Part shown: positions 27,429 through 35,664 of the stretch, one piece after another
How positions within the stretch are numbered: the first letter of the stretch is position 1
Layout: each line of letters starts with the position of its first letter
DNA from: an uncultured OM182 clade bacterium
GTDB lineage: Bacteria; Pseudomonadota; Gammaproteobacteria; Pseudomonadales; Azotimanducaceae
Direction: 5' to 3'
DNA length: 64,000 nucleotides
NCBI GenBank assembly: GCA_902567095.1
Contig: CACFLG010000001.1
Coordinates: 61,994 to 125,993, forward strand
Notes under the pieces: model-generated
Database searches by the model: none
Told to the model about the DNA's origin: nothing
Seen by the model: only the letters and a program-made list of their open reading frames with translations
Translations under genes and position numbers: made by a program

Positions 27429-28811
27429 ATGCAATCTGTCAGTGAGTCGGTAATCGACTTAATAGGAAACACGCCGATCGTCAAACTTAAGAGCTTTGAC
27501 GTGGGCAAATGCGAGTTATTCGTCAAGCTTGAAAATCAAAACCCAGGCGGCTCGATTAAGGATCGAATCGGCTTATCTATCATTGAAGAAGCTGAGAAGT
27601 CTGGGGAGCTCAAACCGGGCGGCACAATTATAGAAGCGACGGCAGGAAACACCGGGATCGGCTTGGCGCTGGTTGCAGCTATAAAAGGCTATAAACTAGT
27701 ACTGGTTATTCCTGATAAAATGAGTAGGGAGAAAATCCTTCATCTCCAAGGCCTAGGCACTGAGGTAGTGATTACACGCTCAGACGTCGCTAAGGGTCAT
27801 CCTGAATACTACCAAGATCTGGCGCTTAAAATCGCAAGTGAGAGACCGGGAAGTTTTTTAGCCAACCAGTTTTCAAATCCTGCGAACGCGCTCGCACACA
27901 GGACCACAACAGCGCCTGAGATTTGGTCTCAGATGAATCATGACGTTGACGCGGTAGTCGCTGGAGTTGGTTCTGGTGGAACCGTTGCAGGGATCGCTGA
28001 ATACATGAAATCGCAGAACCCAGAATTTAAAATGATTGTTGCGGATCCCGAGGGCTCCATTGTTGCAGACGCAGTCAATACTGGAGAATTTGAGTACGAT
28101 GGAGGCTCTTGGTTGGTCGAAGGGATTGGGGAAGATTTTATTCCTTCTAATGTGGAGTTAGCGATGCTGGATGAGGGCGTTGTTGTGTCTGATGCGGAAG
28201 CGTTTTCGGTGGTGCGACAGATGCTTGAAGAGGAAGGTATTTTAGCAGGTTCCTCAAGCGGCACACTGATCGCCGGCGCGATCAAGTGGTGTAAGATGCA
28301 AAAAACACCAAAGCGGGTCGTGACATTCGTTTGTGATACCGGCAATAAATACCTGTCGAAGGCATTCAATTCAGCCTGGTTAAAGGACAACGGACTGCTG
28401 TCAGACGTAACACAAGGAAATCTATCTGATCTCATCAGCAGGCGTTTTGATAAGGGCGACATGATAAAGGTCAACGAAGACGACACTCTGCTCACAGCGT
28501 TCAAGAGGATGCGTGCAGACGATGTCTCGCAGCTCCCAGTGATGAGTGAAAACAACTTGGTGGGGATTGTTGACGAGGAAGATATCATGCTCAACGTCTA
28601 CCGGAACGAGCAGCTTTTTTCTCAGCCCGTTAGCTCCGTTATGGTGACCAAGCTCGAGACACTCCAAGTCAGCGACGACGAAGCGAAACTATACGAAACT
28701 TTGGCTAATGGCAAGGTCGCAATCATTCGCGACGGCGCTGCGTTCTTAGGGTTCATTACCAAAGTGGATTTGATCAACCAATATAAAACGACTTTTGTGG
28801 CGAATAATTAA
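27429..28811 (+). CDS. cbs: Cystathionine beta-synthase (PLP domain plus CBS pair)
   Basis: Condenses serine and homocysteine to cystathionine (or acts as a cysteine synthase). The fold-type II PLP domain shows IGNTPIVKL, the Schiff-base Lys in NPGGSIKDRIGL (about residue 43), TAGNTGIGLALV and GVGSGGTVAGIAEY. A C-terminal CBS-domain pair begins near residue 340 (ADDVSQLPVMSENNLVGIVDEEDI), which cysteine synthases lack. The length of 460 fits. The cystathionine lyase gene begins one base after the stop, giving a complete reverse transsulfuration pair. Confidence 0.92.
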   Translation: MQSVSESVIDLIGNTPIVKLKSFDVGKCELFVKLENQNPGGSIKDRIGLSIIEEAEKSGELKPGGTIIEATAGNTGIGLALVAAIKGYKLVLVIPDKMSREKILHLQGLGTEVVITRSDVAKGHPEYYQDLALKIASERPGSFLANQFSNPANALAHRTTTAPEIWSQMNHDVDAVVAGVGSGGTVAGIAEYMKSQNPEFKMIVADPEGSIVADAVNTGEFEYDGGSWLVEGIGEDFIPSNVELAMLDEGVVVSDAEAFSVVRQMLEEEGILAGSSSGTLIAGAIKWCKMQKTPKRVVTFVCDTGNKYLSKAFNSAWLKDNGLLSDVTQGNLSDLISRRFDKGDMIKVNEDDTLLTAFKRMRADDVSQLPVMSENNLVGIVDEEDIMLNVYRNEQLFSQPVSSVMVTKLETLQVSDDEAKLYETLANGKVAIIRDGAAFLGFITKVDLINQYKTTFVANN

Positions 28812-28812
28812 T

Positions 28813-29988
28813 ATGACAAAGACAACTGGAAAGGAATACCGTTTTGCCACTAAGGCGATCCACTCCGGCCAAGAACCGGACTCGGCAACCGGCGCAGTGA
28901 TAGTACCCATCTATGCAACGTCAACCTATGCTCAGGAGAGCCCAGGTAAGTTCAAAGGTTTTGATTATTCGCGCACCGCCAACCCTACGAGGCAATCCCT
29001 AGAGGAATGCATGGCCGACTTAGAGGGAGGAAGCAAGGCTTTTGCTTTTGCCTCGGGAATGGCTGCAACGGCGACGGTCTTAGAGCTGCTCGATTCGGGA
29101 GATCACGTCATTAGTATGGACGATCTCTATGGCGGCACTTATCGCTTGTTCGAGAATGTTAGAAAAAGATCATCGAACCTCGAGTTTTCTTTTGTTGACT
29201 TAAGCAACATCGAAACCCTAAAAGAAAATCTAAAGCCCAACACAAAAATGATCTGGGTAGAGAGTCCCTCGAACCCTCTGCTTAAGGTAGTAGATTTGAA
29301 AAGAGTGAGCGAGTTCGCAAAAGAAAATAACTTGCTCTGTGTTTGCGACAACACGTTCTGCTCGCCCTTTGTTCAGCGGCCTTTGGATTTAGGTTTTGAT
29401 ATCGTTGTTCACTCAGCAACTAAATACCTCAATGGGCACTCTGATGTTGTTGGCGGGATTGCCATATGCTCAGAAGAAAATATTGATCTTGCTGAACGTT
29501 TAGGGTTTCTCTCAAACTCGATCGGATCCATAATGAGTCCCTTTGATAGCTTTTTGGTCCTTCGAAGTTTGAAAACTTTGTCACTTAGAATGCAACAACA
29601 TTGTGAGAGTGCGTCAGAAATTGCGAATTTCTTGGATGCGCATGGCTCCGTTGAAAAGGTCTATTACCCCGGTTTGTCGGGACACATTAATCATGAAGTT
29701 GCTGCCTCACAAATGAATGGTTTTGGTGGGATGATAAGTGTCGTGATTAAGGGCGGGCTCGAGAGCGCAACAAGATTTTTGGAGAACACCAAACTATTCA
29801 CGTTGGCAGAAAGTTTGGGTGGGGTTGAGAGTTTGATCGAGCATCCCGCGATCATGACACACGCCTCTATCCCAAAAGAAATAAGGGAACGCCTGGGTAT
29901 CGTCGACGGGCTCGTTCGTCTTTCTGTAGGGATTGAAGCTATCGAGGACCTCAAGGGCGATCTTGAAGATGCGTTGGGGTTTTGCTAA
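28813..29988 (+). CDS. Cystathionine gamma-lyase/synthase family PLP enzyme
   Basis: Fold-type I Cys/Met-metabolism PLP enzyme. Signatures: IHSGQEPD, YSRTANPTRQSLEECMADLEGG, and the PLP Lys in VHSATKYLNGHSDVVGG. The ORF track begins earlier inside cbs; the ATG at 28813 immediately after the cbs stop is the better start and gives 391 residues. Pairing with cbs argues for cystathionine gamma-lyase, producing cysteine from cystathionine; sequence alone does not exclude gamma-synthase. Confidence 0.9.
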   Translation: MTKTTGKEYRFATKAIHSGQEPDSATGAVIVPIYATSTYAQESPGKFKGFDYSRTANPTRQSLEECMADLEGGSKAFAFASGMAATATVLELLDSGDHVISMDDLYGGTYRLFENVRKRSSNLEFSFVDLSNIETLKENLKPNTKMIWVESPSNPLLKVVDLKRVSEFAKENNLLCVCDNTFCSPFVQRPLDLGFDIVVHSATKYLNGHSDVVGGIAICSEENIDLAERLGFLSNSIGSIMSPFDSFLVLRSLKTLSLRMQQHCESASEIANFLDAHGSVEKVYYPGLSGHINHEVAASQMNGFGGMISVVIKGGLESATRFLENTKLFTLAESLGGVESLIEHPAIMTHASIPKEIRERLGIVDGLVRLSVGIEAIEDLKGDLEDALGFC

Positions 29989-30109
29989 TTCTCGCAAGAG
30001 GTTTTGGCATGCTTATATCTGCAGGTTTTGATTGCTTGCCTGTTGAACTATTCAGCTAAGAAAATATATAGTTGCTTAACATCCTGATTTCCAAGGAGTG
30101 CCATACCGA

Positions 30110-30610
30110 ATGCGCTACACTCTCGAGCAGCTCAATGATCTTGAAGATATAAAAAACGTTGCCCGACGTTATTGCAGGGGCGTGGATAGGCTAGACCCTG
30201 ATGAGATGAAGTCCGCTTACTGGCCCGAGGCAACCGACGATCACGGTGTCTTCGTTGGCAATGCTTGGGAATTTGTCGATCACTGCATGGTCAGCCATTT
30301 ACGTTGGAAATCAACTTCGCATTGTATTTTTAATCATGTGATTGAGCTTGATGACAATGGACTTGAAGCCCGAGGCGAAAGCTACAACGTAAGTTATCTG
30401 CTTCAAAAAGACTCAAACGTTTTAGATACATGGCACGGGCGTTACTTGGATCTTTACGAAAAAAGAGAAGGGGAGTGGCGCATTATCGAGCGGGTGTGTG
30501 TGCATGAGTTCACTATGTCCGAAGCGGTCAGTGCGATGGAGATGGACGCAAGCAAGTTTCGCCAGGGTGCCTTTGACCGTCCAGCGAATAGTAGGCCCAT
30601 CGGGCCCTGA
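30110..30610 (+). CDS. SnoaL-like (NTF2 fold) protein
   Basis: Cystatin-like alpha+beta barrel protein of the SnoaL_4 kind, often acting as a dehydratase, isomerase or accessory in breakdown of cyclic compounds. Seen: IKNVARRYCRGVDRLDPDEM at the N-terminus, YWPEATDDHG, SHCIFNHVIELD and WRIIERVCVHEF. AAGGAG lies 11 bases before the ATG at 30110; the GTG at 30098 used by the track overlaps that ribosome site. It precedes a TauD-like dioxygenase and a P450. The reaction is not determinable. Confidence 0.75.
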   Translation: MRYTLEQLNDLEDIKNVARRYCRGVDRLDPDEMKSAYWPEATDDHGVFVGNAWEFVDHCMVSHLRWKSTSHCIFNHVIELDDNGLEARGESYNVSYLLQKDSNVLDTWHGRYLDLYEKREGEWRIIERVCVHEFTMSEAVSAMEMDASKFRQGAFDRPANSRPIGP

Positions 30611-30670
30611 TTGTTTGTTCTAAAAATAATCATTTCGCCGAATCAGAGTTTAGCGCCTGTTGGCTTTTAG

Positions 30671-31525
30671 CTAGGCGACGGCGCGGCGAAGCGGGCAACC
30701 CTCAACGGTTATGCGGTGCATGACGCGTCGGTACCCGTGATAATCGTTCTGCGCAAAATGCCAAGTAGCCCTGTTATCCCAGAACGCGATTGATCCAAGT
30801 CTCCATTTAAATTTTGTCATGTTTTCGTCTTTGATGGCGTGAAGATATAGTTCTTGAAGCAGTTTTTCAGATTCGCTCGGAGGCAAGTCTTTAATGCCAA
30901 TCGTGAAACCAGGGTTTACATAGAGAGCCTGCTTATCGCTTTCCGGGTGGGAGATGACTATGGGATGAGTAACGTCTGCAAGTGCGTCTGCGGCTTCAGA
31001 ATTCCCGATGCGTCCTCTCGTCTGCTTGAGCATCTCGAGCTGGTCCTTGCTTCCAAAAATATGCTTTGCCGAGTGGACGGCAGAAAGATCCTTAATCCTG
31101 CTTTTGAGTTCGCGAGGCAAACCCTCGTAGGCTTTGTACATGTCAAGGAACCAAGTGTCGCCTCCCTCGGGTGGCAGTTCCCTTGCTATTAAAATCGAGC
31201 CCATTGCTGGCTCTGGGTCGTAGGAGTGATCTGTGTGCCAACCGCCTCCGATGTTGCCTGTTTGGCCTGGTTCTTTTGTGACCATCGCGATCTCCGGGAA
31301 ATCGCTGTGCTGAGCAAAAAATCGGTTAATGTTGATGGGACCGAAATTCTTTGCAAAGTTAATGTGTTGCTCTTCACTCAGTGACTGGTCTCGAAAAAAA
31401 ATGAGGCCATGCTCCGCGAAGGCAACTTTAATCTTAATTAGATCGCTCTTGGGAATGCGCTTGGATAGATCGACGCCAAGAATCTCAGCGCCGGCGCCAC
31501 CTGTTGGGTGGATTGATATGGCCAT
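30671..31525 (-). CDS. TauD/TfdA family 2-oxoglutarate-dependent dioxygenase
   Basis: Fe(II)/2-oxoglutarate oxygenase of 284 residues. The iron facial triad is visible: GGGWHTDHSY (His and Asp, about residues 95-98) and the distal His in RRVMHRITVEG near the C-terminus, with an Arg after it for 2-oxoglutarate. HGLIFFRDQSLS is the usual N-terminal strand. The family ranges from taurine and alkylsulfate to 2,4-D and other carboxylic acids. No sulfonate transporter is nearby, so taurine is not specifically supported. Confidence 0.88.
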   Translation of the reverse strand: MAISIHPTGGAGAEILGVDLSKRIPKSDLIKIKVAFAEHGLIFFRDQSLSEEQHINFAKNFGPININRFFAQHSDFPEIAMVTKEPGQTGNIGGGWHTDHSYDPEPAMGSILIARELPPEGGDTWFLDMYKAYEGLPRELKSRIKDLSAVHSAKHIFGSKDQLEMLKQTRGRIGNSEAADALADVTHPIVISHPESDKQALYVNPGFTIGIKDLPPSESEKLLQELYLHAIKDENMTKFKWRLGSIAFWDNRATWHFAQNDYHGYRRVMHRITVEGCPLRRAVA

Positions 31526-31646
31526 TTCTTGCTCTTAAATTTTTCTCAATATTGACACATTAAATTTCTGGAAAACAGTGGCCCAACGGGGAAAAGTGTG
31601 TGCTTTTTTATGTCTGCGCTCAGGACTAATGCTTTTGTTTTTATTC

Positions 31647-31675
31647 TTGGTCGGTTTCGGTATTCTGGTTATACC
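31647..31675 (+). promoter_or_regulatory. Candidate promoter/operator of the P450 gene
   Basis: TTGGTC, a 17-base spacer and TATACC could be a promoter. The palindrome GGTAT-n7-ATACC (31659-31675) overlaps its -10 end and could be an operator. The evidence is sequence match only. Confidence 0.3.
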
Positions 31676-31701
31676 AAGTTGGGTTTAGTGGGTTTAGACA
31701 G

Positions 31702-32853
31702 ATGAAAGCTGAGATAGATTTGATGGGCTATGACGAGATGAGCGACCCGTCACTCACCGCCAAGAAATTATTCGAAGAGCCAAGGGCTTTCCTCTACGAA
31801 AAGTATGACCCGCCGTTTTATATTTTCTCGAGATATGATGACGTTGCCAATGCGCTACTCGACTCAGAGACATTTATTGAAGGTTTTGGGAACGGCCCGA
31901 ATTTTCAGCCCGCGCTAGGGATCCTGTCCGATGCGCCTCACCACACATTCATCCGGAAGTTAGTACAAAAAGATTTCCTTGCGAAGCAAATCAACGACCT
32001 GGAACCAAGGCTAGAGGCGATTGTTGATGACTTGCTTAGCCGGGTTGAAAATCAGGCGGAGTGGGACATCCACGAGGACCTATCTTTCCCGCTTCCGGTC
32101 ATAATTATTTGCGAGATTTTAGGGATTCCTACCGATGATCTCAGTAAGTTTAAGAAGTGGGCGGACGCTTCCGTTGCCAATATGTGCTCAGAGGATCCGT
32201 TGGAATACGCTGAGGACCTAGACGAGATGCGTCAATATCTGTTGGGACAAGTTGAATTGAAGCGCGGGGATGAGCACTCAGCTGGGTTGCTTGCGACCAT
32301 CGCTCAGGCAAAGCATGAGGGCAATTATTTGTCCGATGATGAGTGTGTTGCGTTAGCTACCCAAATCTTTGTGGCTGGCAATGAGACGACCACTTCACTT
32401 ATCTCTAATCTGGTCTGGCGTCTGCTAAGCCATGAGGGGCTTTGGGAAAGATTCTGTAGTAATGAAATTAACACTGACGATGCAATTAATGAAAGCCTTC
32501 GTTTTGATCCGCCTTTGCTGGGACTCTTTAAAACAACCTCCAAGGAAGTAACTATTGACGAAGTTACTATTCCGGCAGGAACGAAGGTGATGATGCACTA
32601 CGGCGCTGCTAATCGTGATCCGAGTGTGTTTGAGGCGCCAGATCTATTTGATGTGAAAAGAAATGGAAAAAAACAGCTGAGCTTTAGCATCGGATTGCAC
32701 GTCTGCTTGGGAAGAGAGCTCGCAAAGTTAGAGGCTCGTGTGGCGCTGAATGCATTGCGAAAAAAGTTCTCTCGTTTGAAACTCTTGAGTGATGGCGAGC
32801 GGGTTGGCCCATTCTTGTTCTGGGGGCGGTCAAGGCTCCCGGTTTCGCATTGA
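31702..32853 (+). CDS. Cytochrome P450
   Basis: Soluble bacterial class I P450 of 383 residues. The I-helix oxygen-activation motif AGNETTTS (about 230), the K-helix ESLR, and the heme-thiolate loop FSIGLHVCLGRELA (about 333-346) are all present. No ferredoxin or reductase gene is adjacent. It sits between a TauD-type oxygenase and a TonB receptor, suggesting oxidation of an imported small hydrophobic compound; the substrate is unknown. Confidence 0.93.
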   Translation: MKAEIDLMGYDEMSDPSLTAKKLFEEPRAFLYEKYDPPFYIFSRYDDVANALLDSETFIEGFGNGPNFQPALGILSDAPHHTFIRKLVQKDFLAKQINDLEPRLEAIVDDLLSRVENQAEWDIHEDLSFPLPVIIICEILGIPTDDLSKFKKWADASVANMCSEDPLEYAEDLDEMRQYLLGQVELKRGDEHSAGLLATIAQAKHEGNYLSDDECVALATQIFVAGNETTTSLISNLVWRLLSHEGLWERFCSNEINTDDAINESLRFDPPLLGLFKTTSKEVTIDEVTIPAGTKVMMHYGAANRDPSVFEAPDLFDVKRNGKKQLSFSIGLHVCLGRELAKLEARVALNALRKKFSRLKLLSDGERVGPFLFWGRSRLPVSH

Positions 32854-32921
32854 TGAGAGGATATATACCGGTCCAGCCGTATTACTAACATGCCCTTGAA
32901 TAACAGTCTAAAATAACTGAT

Positions 32922-32949
32922 AAAAAAAAGGCCCCGACGGGGCCTTTTT
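32922..32949. terminator. Bidirectional terminator between P450 and TonB receptor
   Basis: An A8 run, GGCCCC, gac, GGGGCC and T5: a perfect 6-bp GC stem flanked by A and T runs, so it works in both directions between two convergent genes. Confidence 0.9.
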
Positions 32950-32960
32950 CAGTAGTTGTA

Positions 32961-35114
32961 TTACATGCTAAAACGAATCCCGGCGAGATATCTCCTGCCG
33001 TAATATTCATTCTGGCTTGGGTTCCATCTTTCGCCAGCGTAACGACTGTCGTTTTCGTCTGTCAGGTTGTTCATGTCTAGGAAGACACTCGCTTTGTAGC
33101 CGATGAGGTCTTCAAGATCATAACGTATCGAAAGATCCAGGCGGGCCTGCTCATCCCAGAAGATTGCTTGGGTAAACTCAAACACGGCACCCGTTTCGGT
33201 TTCGTCCTGCCACGCGTCTCTGTATCGATAACTTAACCTTGCGGAAAGACCATGGTCTTCGTAAAACAGAGAGACATTGTAGGTCAGGTCTGACTGGCCA
33301 GGCAACCGGAATTCAAGCCCGCTCGGCGCTGTGTACTCGGAATCAATGGTGGTTACGTTTGCTTCAATTCCGAAACCAGACCAGAATCCTTCAATGTAGT
33401 TGTCTAGTCGTCCGATATACGCAAACTCGATGCCCTGGAGTCTTCCATCATCTCCGTTTCCAAAACCAGTCAGATCCCAGAGTTCTCCTGGTGTGGCGAT
33501 GTCCGAGTAGAGAGTTCCATCTACCTGCAAAGTTTCTTCTGCGATCACATTATCGATAGATCTGTGGAACGCTGTAATCGAGAAAATACTGGCTTCGTTG
33601 TAGTACCACTCCCAGGCAACGTCTATTCCCCATGAAGTTTCTTCTTCGAGGAAGGGGTTGCCGCCTGTTATTGATTGCCCTATTTCACTGATCGATGCCG
33701 AGGCTCTGGCTTCGATATAGGTAGGCCTGCTAACTCCCGTAGAAAATGAAAAACGGAGTTTCTGATCTTCTTTGATGTCCCAGTTAACGTGTGCGCTGGG
33801 CATAACGTTGGTGTAGCTCTGTTTCACCGCCAAAGGTTCTGCGACGCTACCAACCAGTTTCTGGCCGATTGTCTCATACTCGGTGTCCTCGACTCTTAGG
33901 CCTACGATGATGTTTCCCCAGTCCATGTCGATGGTCTGCATCGCGTACGCAGAAATTATCTGCTCTTCGATTACCAGGGTTTCGTCTGCCGAATACTCCG
34001 GCCTGGTCAGGCCGCGGGACTCCATAATGTCTCTGAGGCCCGAATTGTCAGCGTAGAAGGTACCCGCATCATTATTGAATTGGGTTTCCCAGGGTCCTTG
34101 CGCCGCGGCTCTTACCTCGTCAACCGTAACAGTAAGCCCTGACGCCTGGGTTTCGAGCGGTGCCCCGCCCCCTAGCGCGTCTCTTGAATCATACTTAAAG
34201 CCCAGCTTTAACTCACCCCACTGGTTCTGCTTCGATGCATCAAACTTGAACTGGTCGTTGTCGATATCAAGACCTCCGATGGCATCGATGAGCAAACGGG
34301 TCGGGAAATCAATGGCGTTGAGGTCCTCGTCGAATGAAATGATGGGCTCGAGTCCGTTTGTTACATCGTATGATGCGTTAGTTATTTCCGGATCTCCGCC
34401 TTTTGCGTTCAAGAAGATAATTGGCAGCCACAGGGTTTGTCTGGTCTCTATGTCGCTGTAACTTACTTCAAAATCCCAATCGTTGAAGGATGACTCAAAG
34501 CCTATGGTATTAACGTTCGTTTCATTACTGTAATCGGCATCCTGGAGGAGGCGGCGAACACTAAGATCGGCGGTCCCGCTATTTGCCGCAACTCCCGATG
34601 GGAAGTAAAAGTACCAGTGGTTTCTCTCTTCCGTGTCACTGAACTTGGTATTCGTTGTGGAGATAAAAGCTCTGCCACCATTTTCAAGATAGAATTCGAG
34701 TGTTCCACCGTATGCCTCATCTTCTCTATCAAGAAGATAGTTTCTGTACTCGAGTTGTTCTGGAACAAGCTGACCAGGACTTCCGACATATTCATATTCA
34801 CGGTTGTCTGTGACCTGTTCTCGTCCATTGGATGACCCATAAACCAGTACCCCAAAGGAATCGTCAGAGTAGGAGATCCGGACATTAGCTTTGTCAACAT
34901 CTCCGCCGCCAAGGTCCTGCTCCCCAAAGCCAACCTCCCCAGACAAGCTAAACCCGTCAATGTCTCCGGGCTGGAAAGTTCTCACGTCAATGTATCCCGA
35001 CACGGATTCACCCGGCATGTCTGCAGTGATCGCTTTGTTTGCGACTACCTGTGATGTAATAACGGAAGGGTAGGCGTCGAATCTGGGTATTCGTCCGTTC
35101 TCGACTCCCGGCAC
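32961..35114 (-). CDS. TonB-dependent receptor, barrel part (split by frameshift)
   Basis: Outer-membrane TonB-dependent receptor; this ORF has the second half of the plug (RFDAYPSVITSQVVANKAIT, ADMPGESVSGYIDVRTF) and the barrel, ending in an aromatic strand (LAGIRFSM). The first half of the plug, with the signal peptide, is in another frame at 35116-35451. With one base removed from the C6 or G5 run (35151-35162) the two join through PKRYTTTAFNGID into an 829-residue protein of normal size. It is convergent with the P450 gene. The ligand is unknown. Confidence 0.88.
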   Translation of the reverse strand: MPGVENGRIPRFDAYPSVITSQVVANKAITADMPGESVSGYIDVRTFQPGDIDGFSLSGEVGFGEQDLGGGDVDKANVRISYSDDSFGVLVYGSSNGREQVTDNREYEYVGSPGQLVPEQLEYRNYLLDREDEAYGGTLEFYLENGGRAFISTTNTKFSDTEERNHWYFYFPSGVAANSGTADLSVRRLLQDADYSNETNVNTIGFESSFNDWDFEVSYSDIETRQTLWLPIIFLNAKGGDPEITNASYDVTNGLEPIISFDEDLNAIDFPTRLLIDAIGGLDIDNDQFKFDASKQNQWGELKLGFKYDSRDALGGGAPLETQASGLTVTVDEVRAAAQGPWETQFNNDAGTFYADNSGLRDIMESRGLTRPEYSADETLVIEEQIISAYAMQTIDMDWGNIIVGLRVEDTEYETIGQKLVGSVAEPLAVKQSYTNVMPSAHVNWDIKEDQKLRFSFSTGVSRPTYIEARASASISEIGQSITGGNPFLEEETSWGIDVAWEWYYNEASIFSITAFHRSIDNVIAEETLQVDGTLYSDIATPGELWDLTGFGNGDDGRLQGIEFAYIGRLDNYIEGFWSGFGIEANVTTIDSEYTAPSGLEFRLPGQSDLTYNVSLFYEDHGLSARLSYRYRDAWQDETETGAVFEFTQAIFWDEQARLDLSIRYDLEDLIGYKASVFLDMNNLTDENDSRYAGERWNPSQNEYYGRRYLAGIRFSM

Positions 35115-35115
35115 A

Positions 35116-35451
35116 TCAATGCCATTGAATGCCGTGGTTGTGTATCTCTTGGGGGACCCCCCGGAAGCTGATGTAACGGGCCTGGCCCTGGTCTCGCTCT
35201 ATACCCATGCCGGGAATTCTACCGAGAGCATCCGCCAGATTCTGATCGGGAAAGCGTCCCACAGCGTCTGCCGAAATGATGTCTGCAACGTTGTCTGCCA
35301 ATCGTTTCGCTTCAATCGCAGATTGTTGGCTAGCCTTAATTGGCTTTCCCATCACAACAACCTCTTCCATGTTCTCGTCAGCGGAGATTGAGAAACTAAG
35401 TAGCAGAGATAGAATTGCAAACGGAATAAAAATGAATCGAAATTTAGTCAT
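35116..35451 (-). CDS. TonB-dependent receptor, signal peptide and N-terminal plug fragment
   Basis: N-terminal part of the receptor whose barrel is at 32961-35114. It has a signal peptide (FIFIPFAILSLLLSFSISA), a TonB-box-like MEEVVVMG, and plug motifs SADAVGRFPDQNLADALGRI and RYISFRGVP. After FRGVP it leaves the family sequence and stops. The whole region (32961-35451) is one base over a multiple of three. It is not an independent gene. Confidence 0.85.
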   Translation of the reverse strand: MTKFRFIFIPFAILSLLLSFSISADENMEEVVVMGKPIKASQQSAIEAKRLADNVADIISADAVGRFPDQNLADALGRIPGMGIERDQGQARYISFRGVPQEIHNHGIQWH

Positions 35452-35664
35452 GAATTGTCCCTATATTTTTATTATTCATAAGGCAAGGCGCCCCTTAATG
35501 GACCACGTTAATGACTTTTTAATACAGAAGCGAGCAATTTTTGAACTAAAATTGGGCAAAAAAATAATTTTAATTAACACAATATGTTAAGAGCTAGATC
35601 AGGGATTTGGCGAACAAAAAAGTAATTAATAGCTCCAACCTCGTTTATTTTGAGTTCTGTTGTT

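Noticed and set aside
27938-28594. 218-residue antisense ORF
   Set aside because: It is the shadow of cbs, whose PLP and CBS domains are clear.
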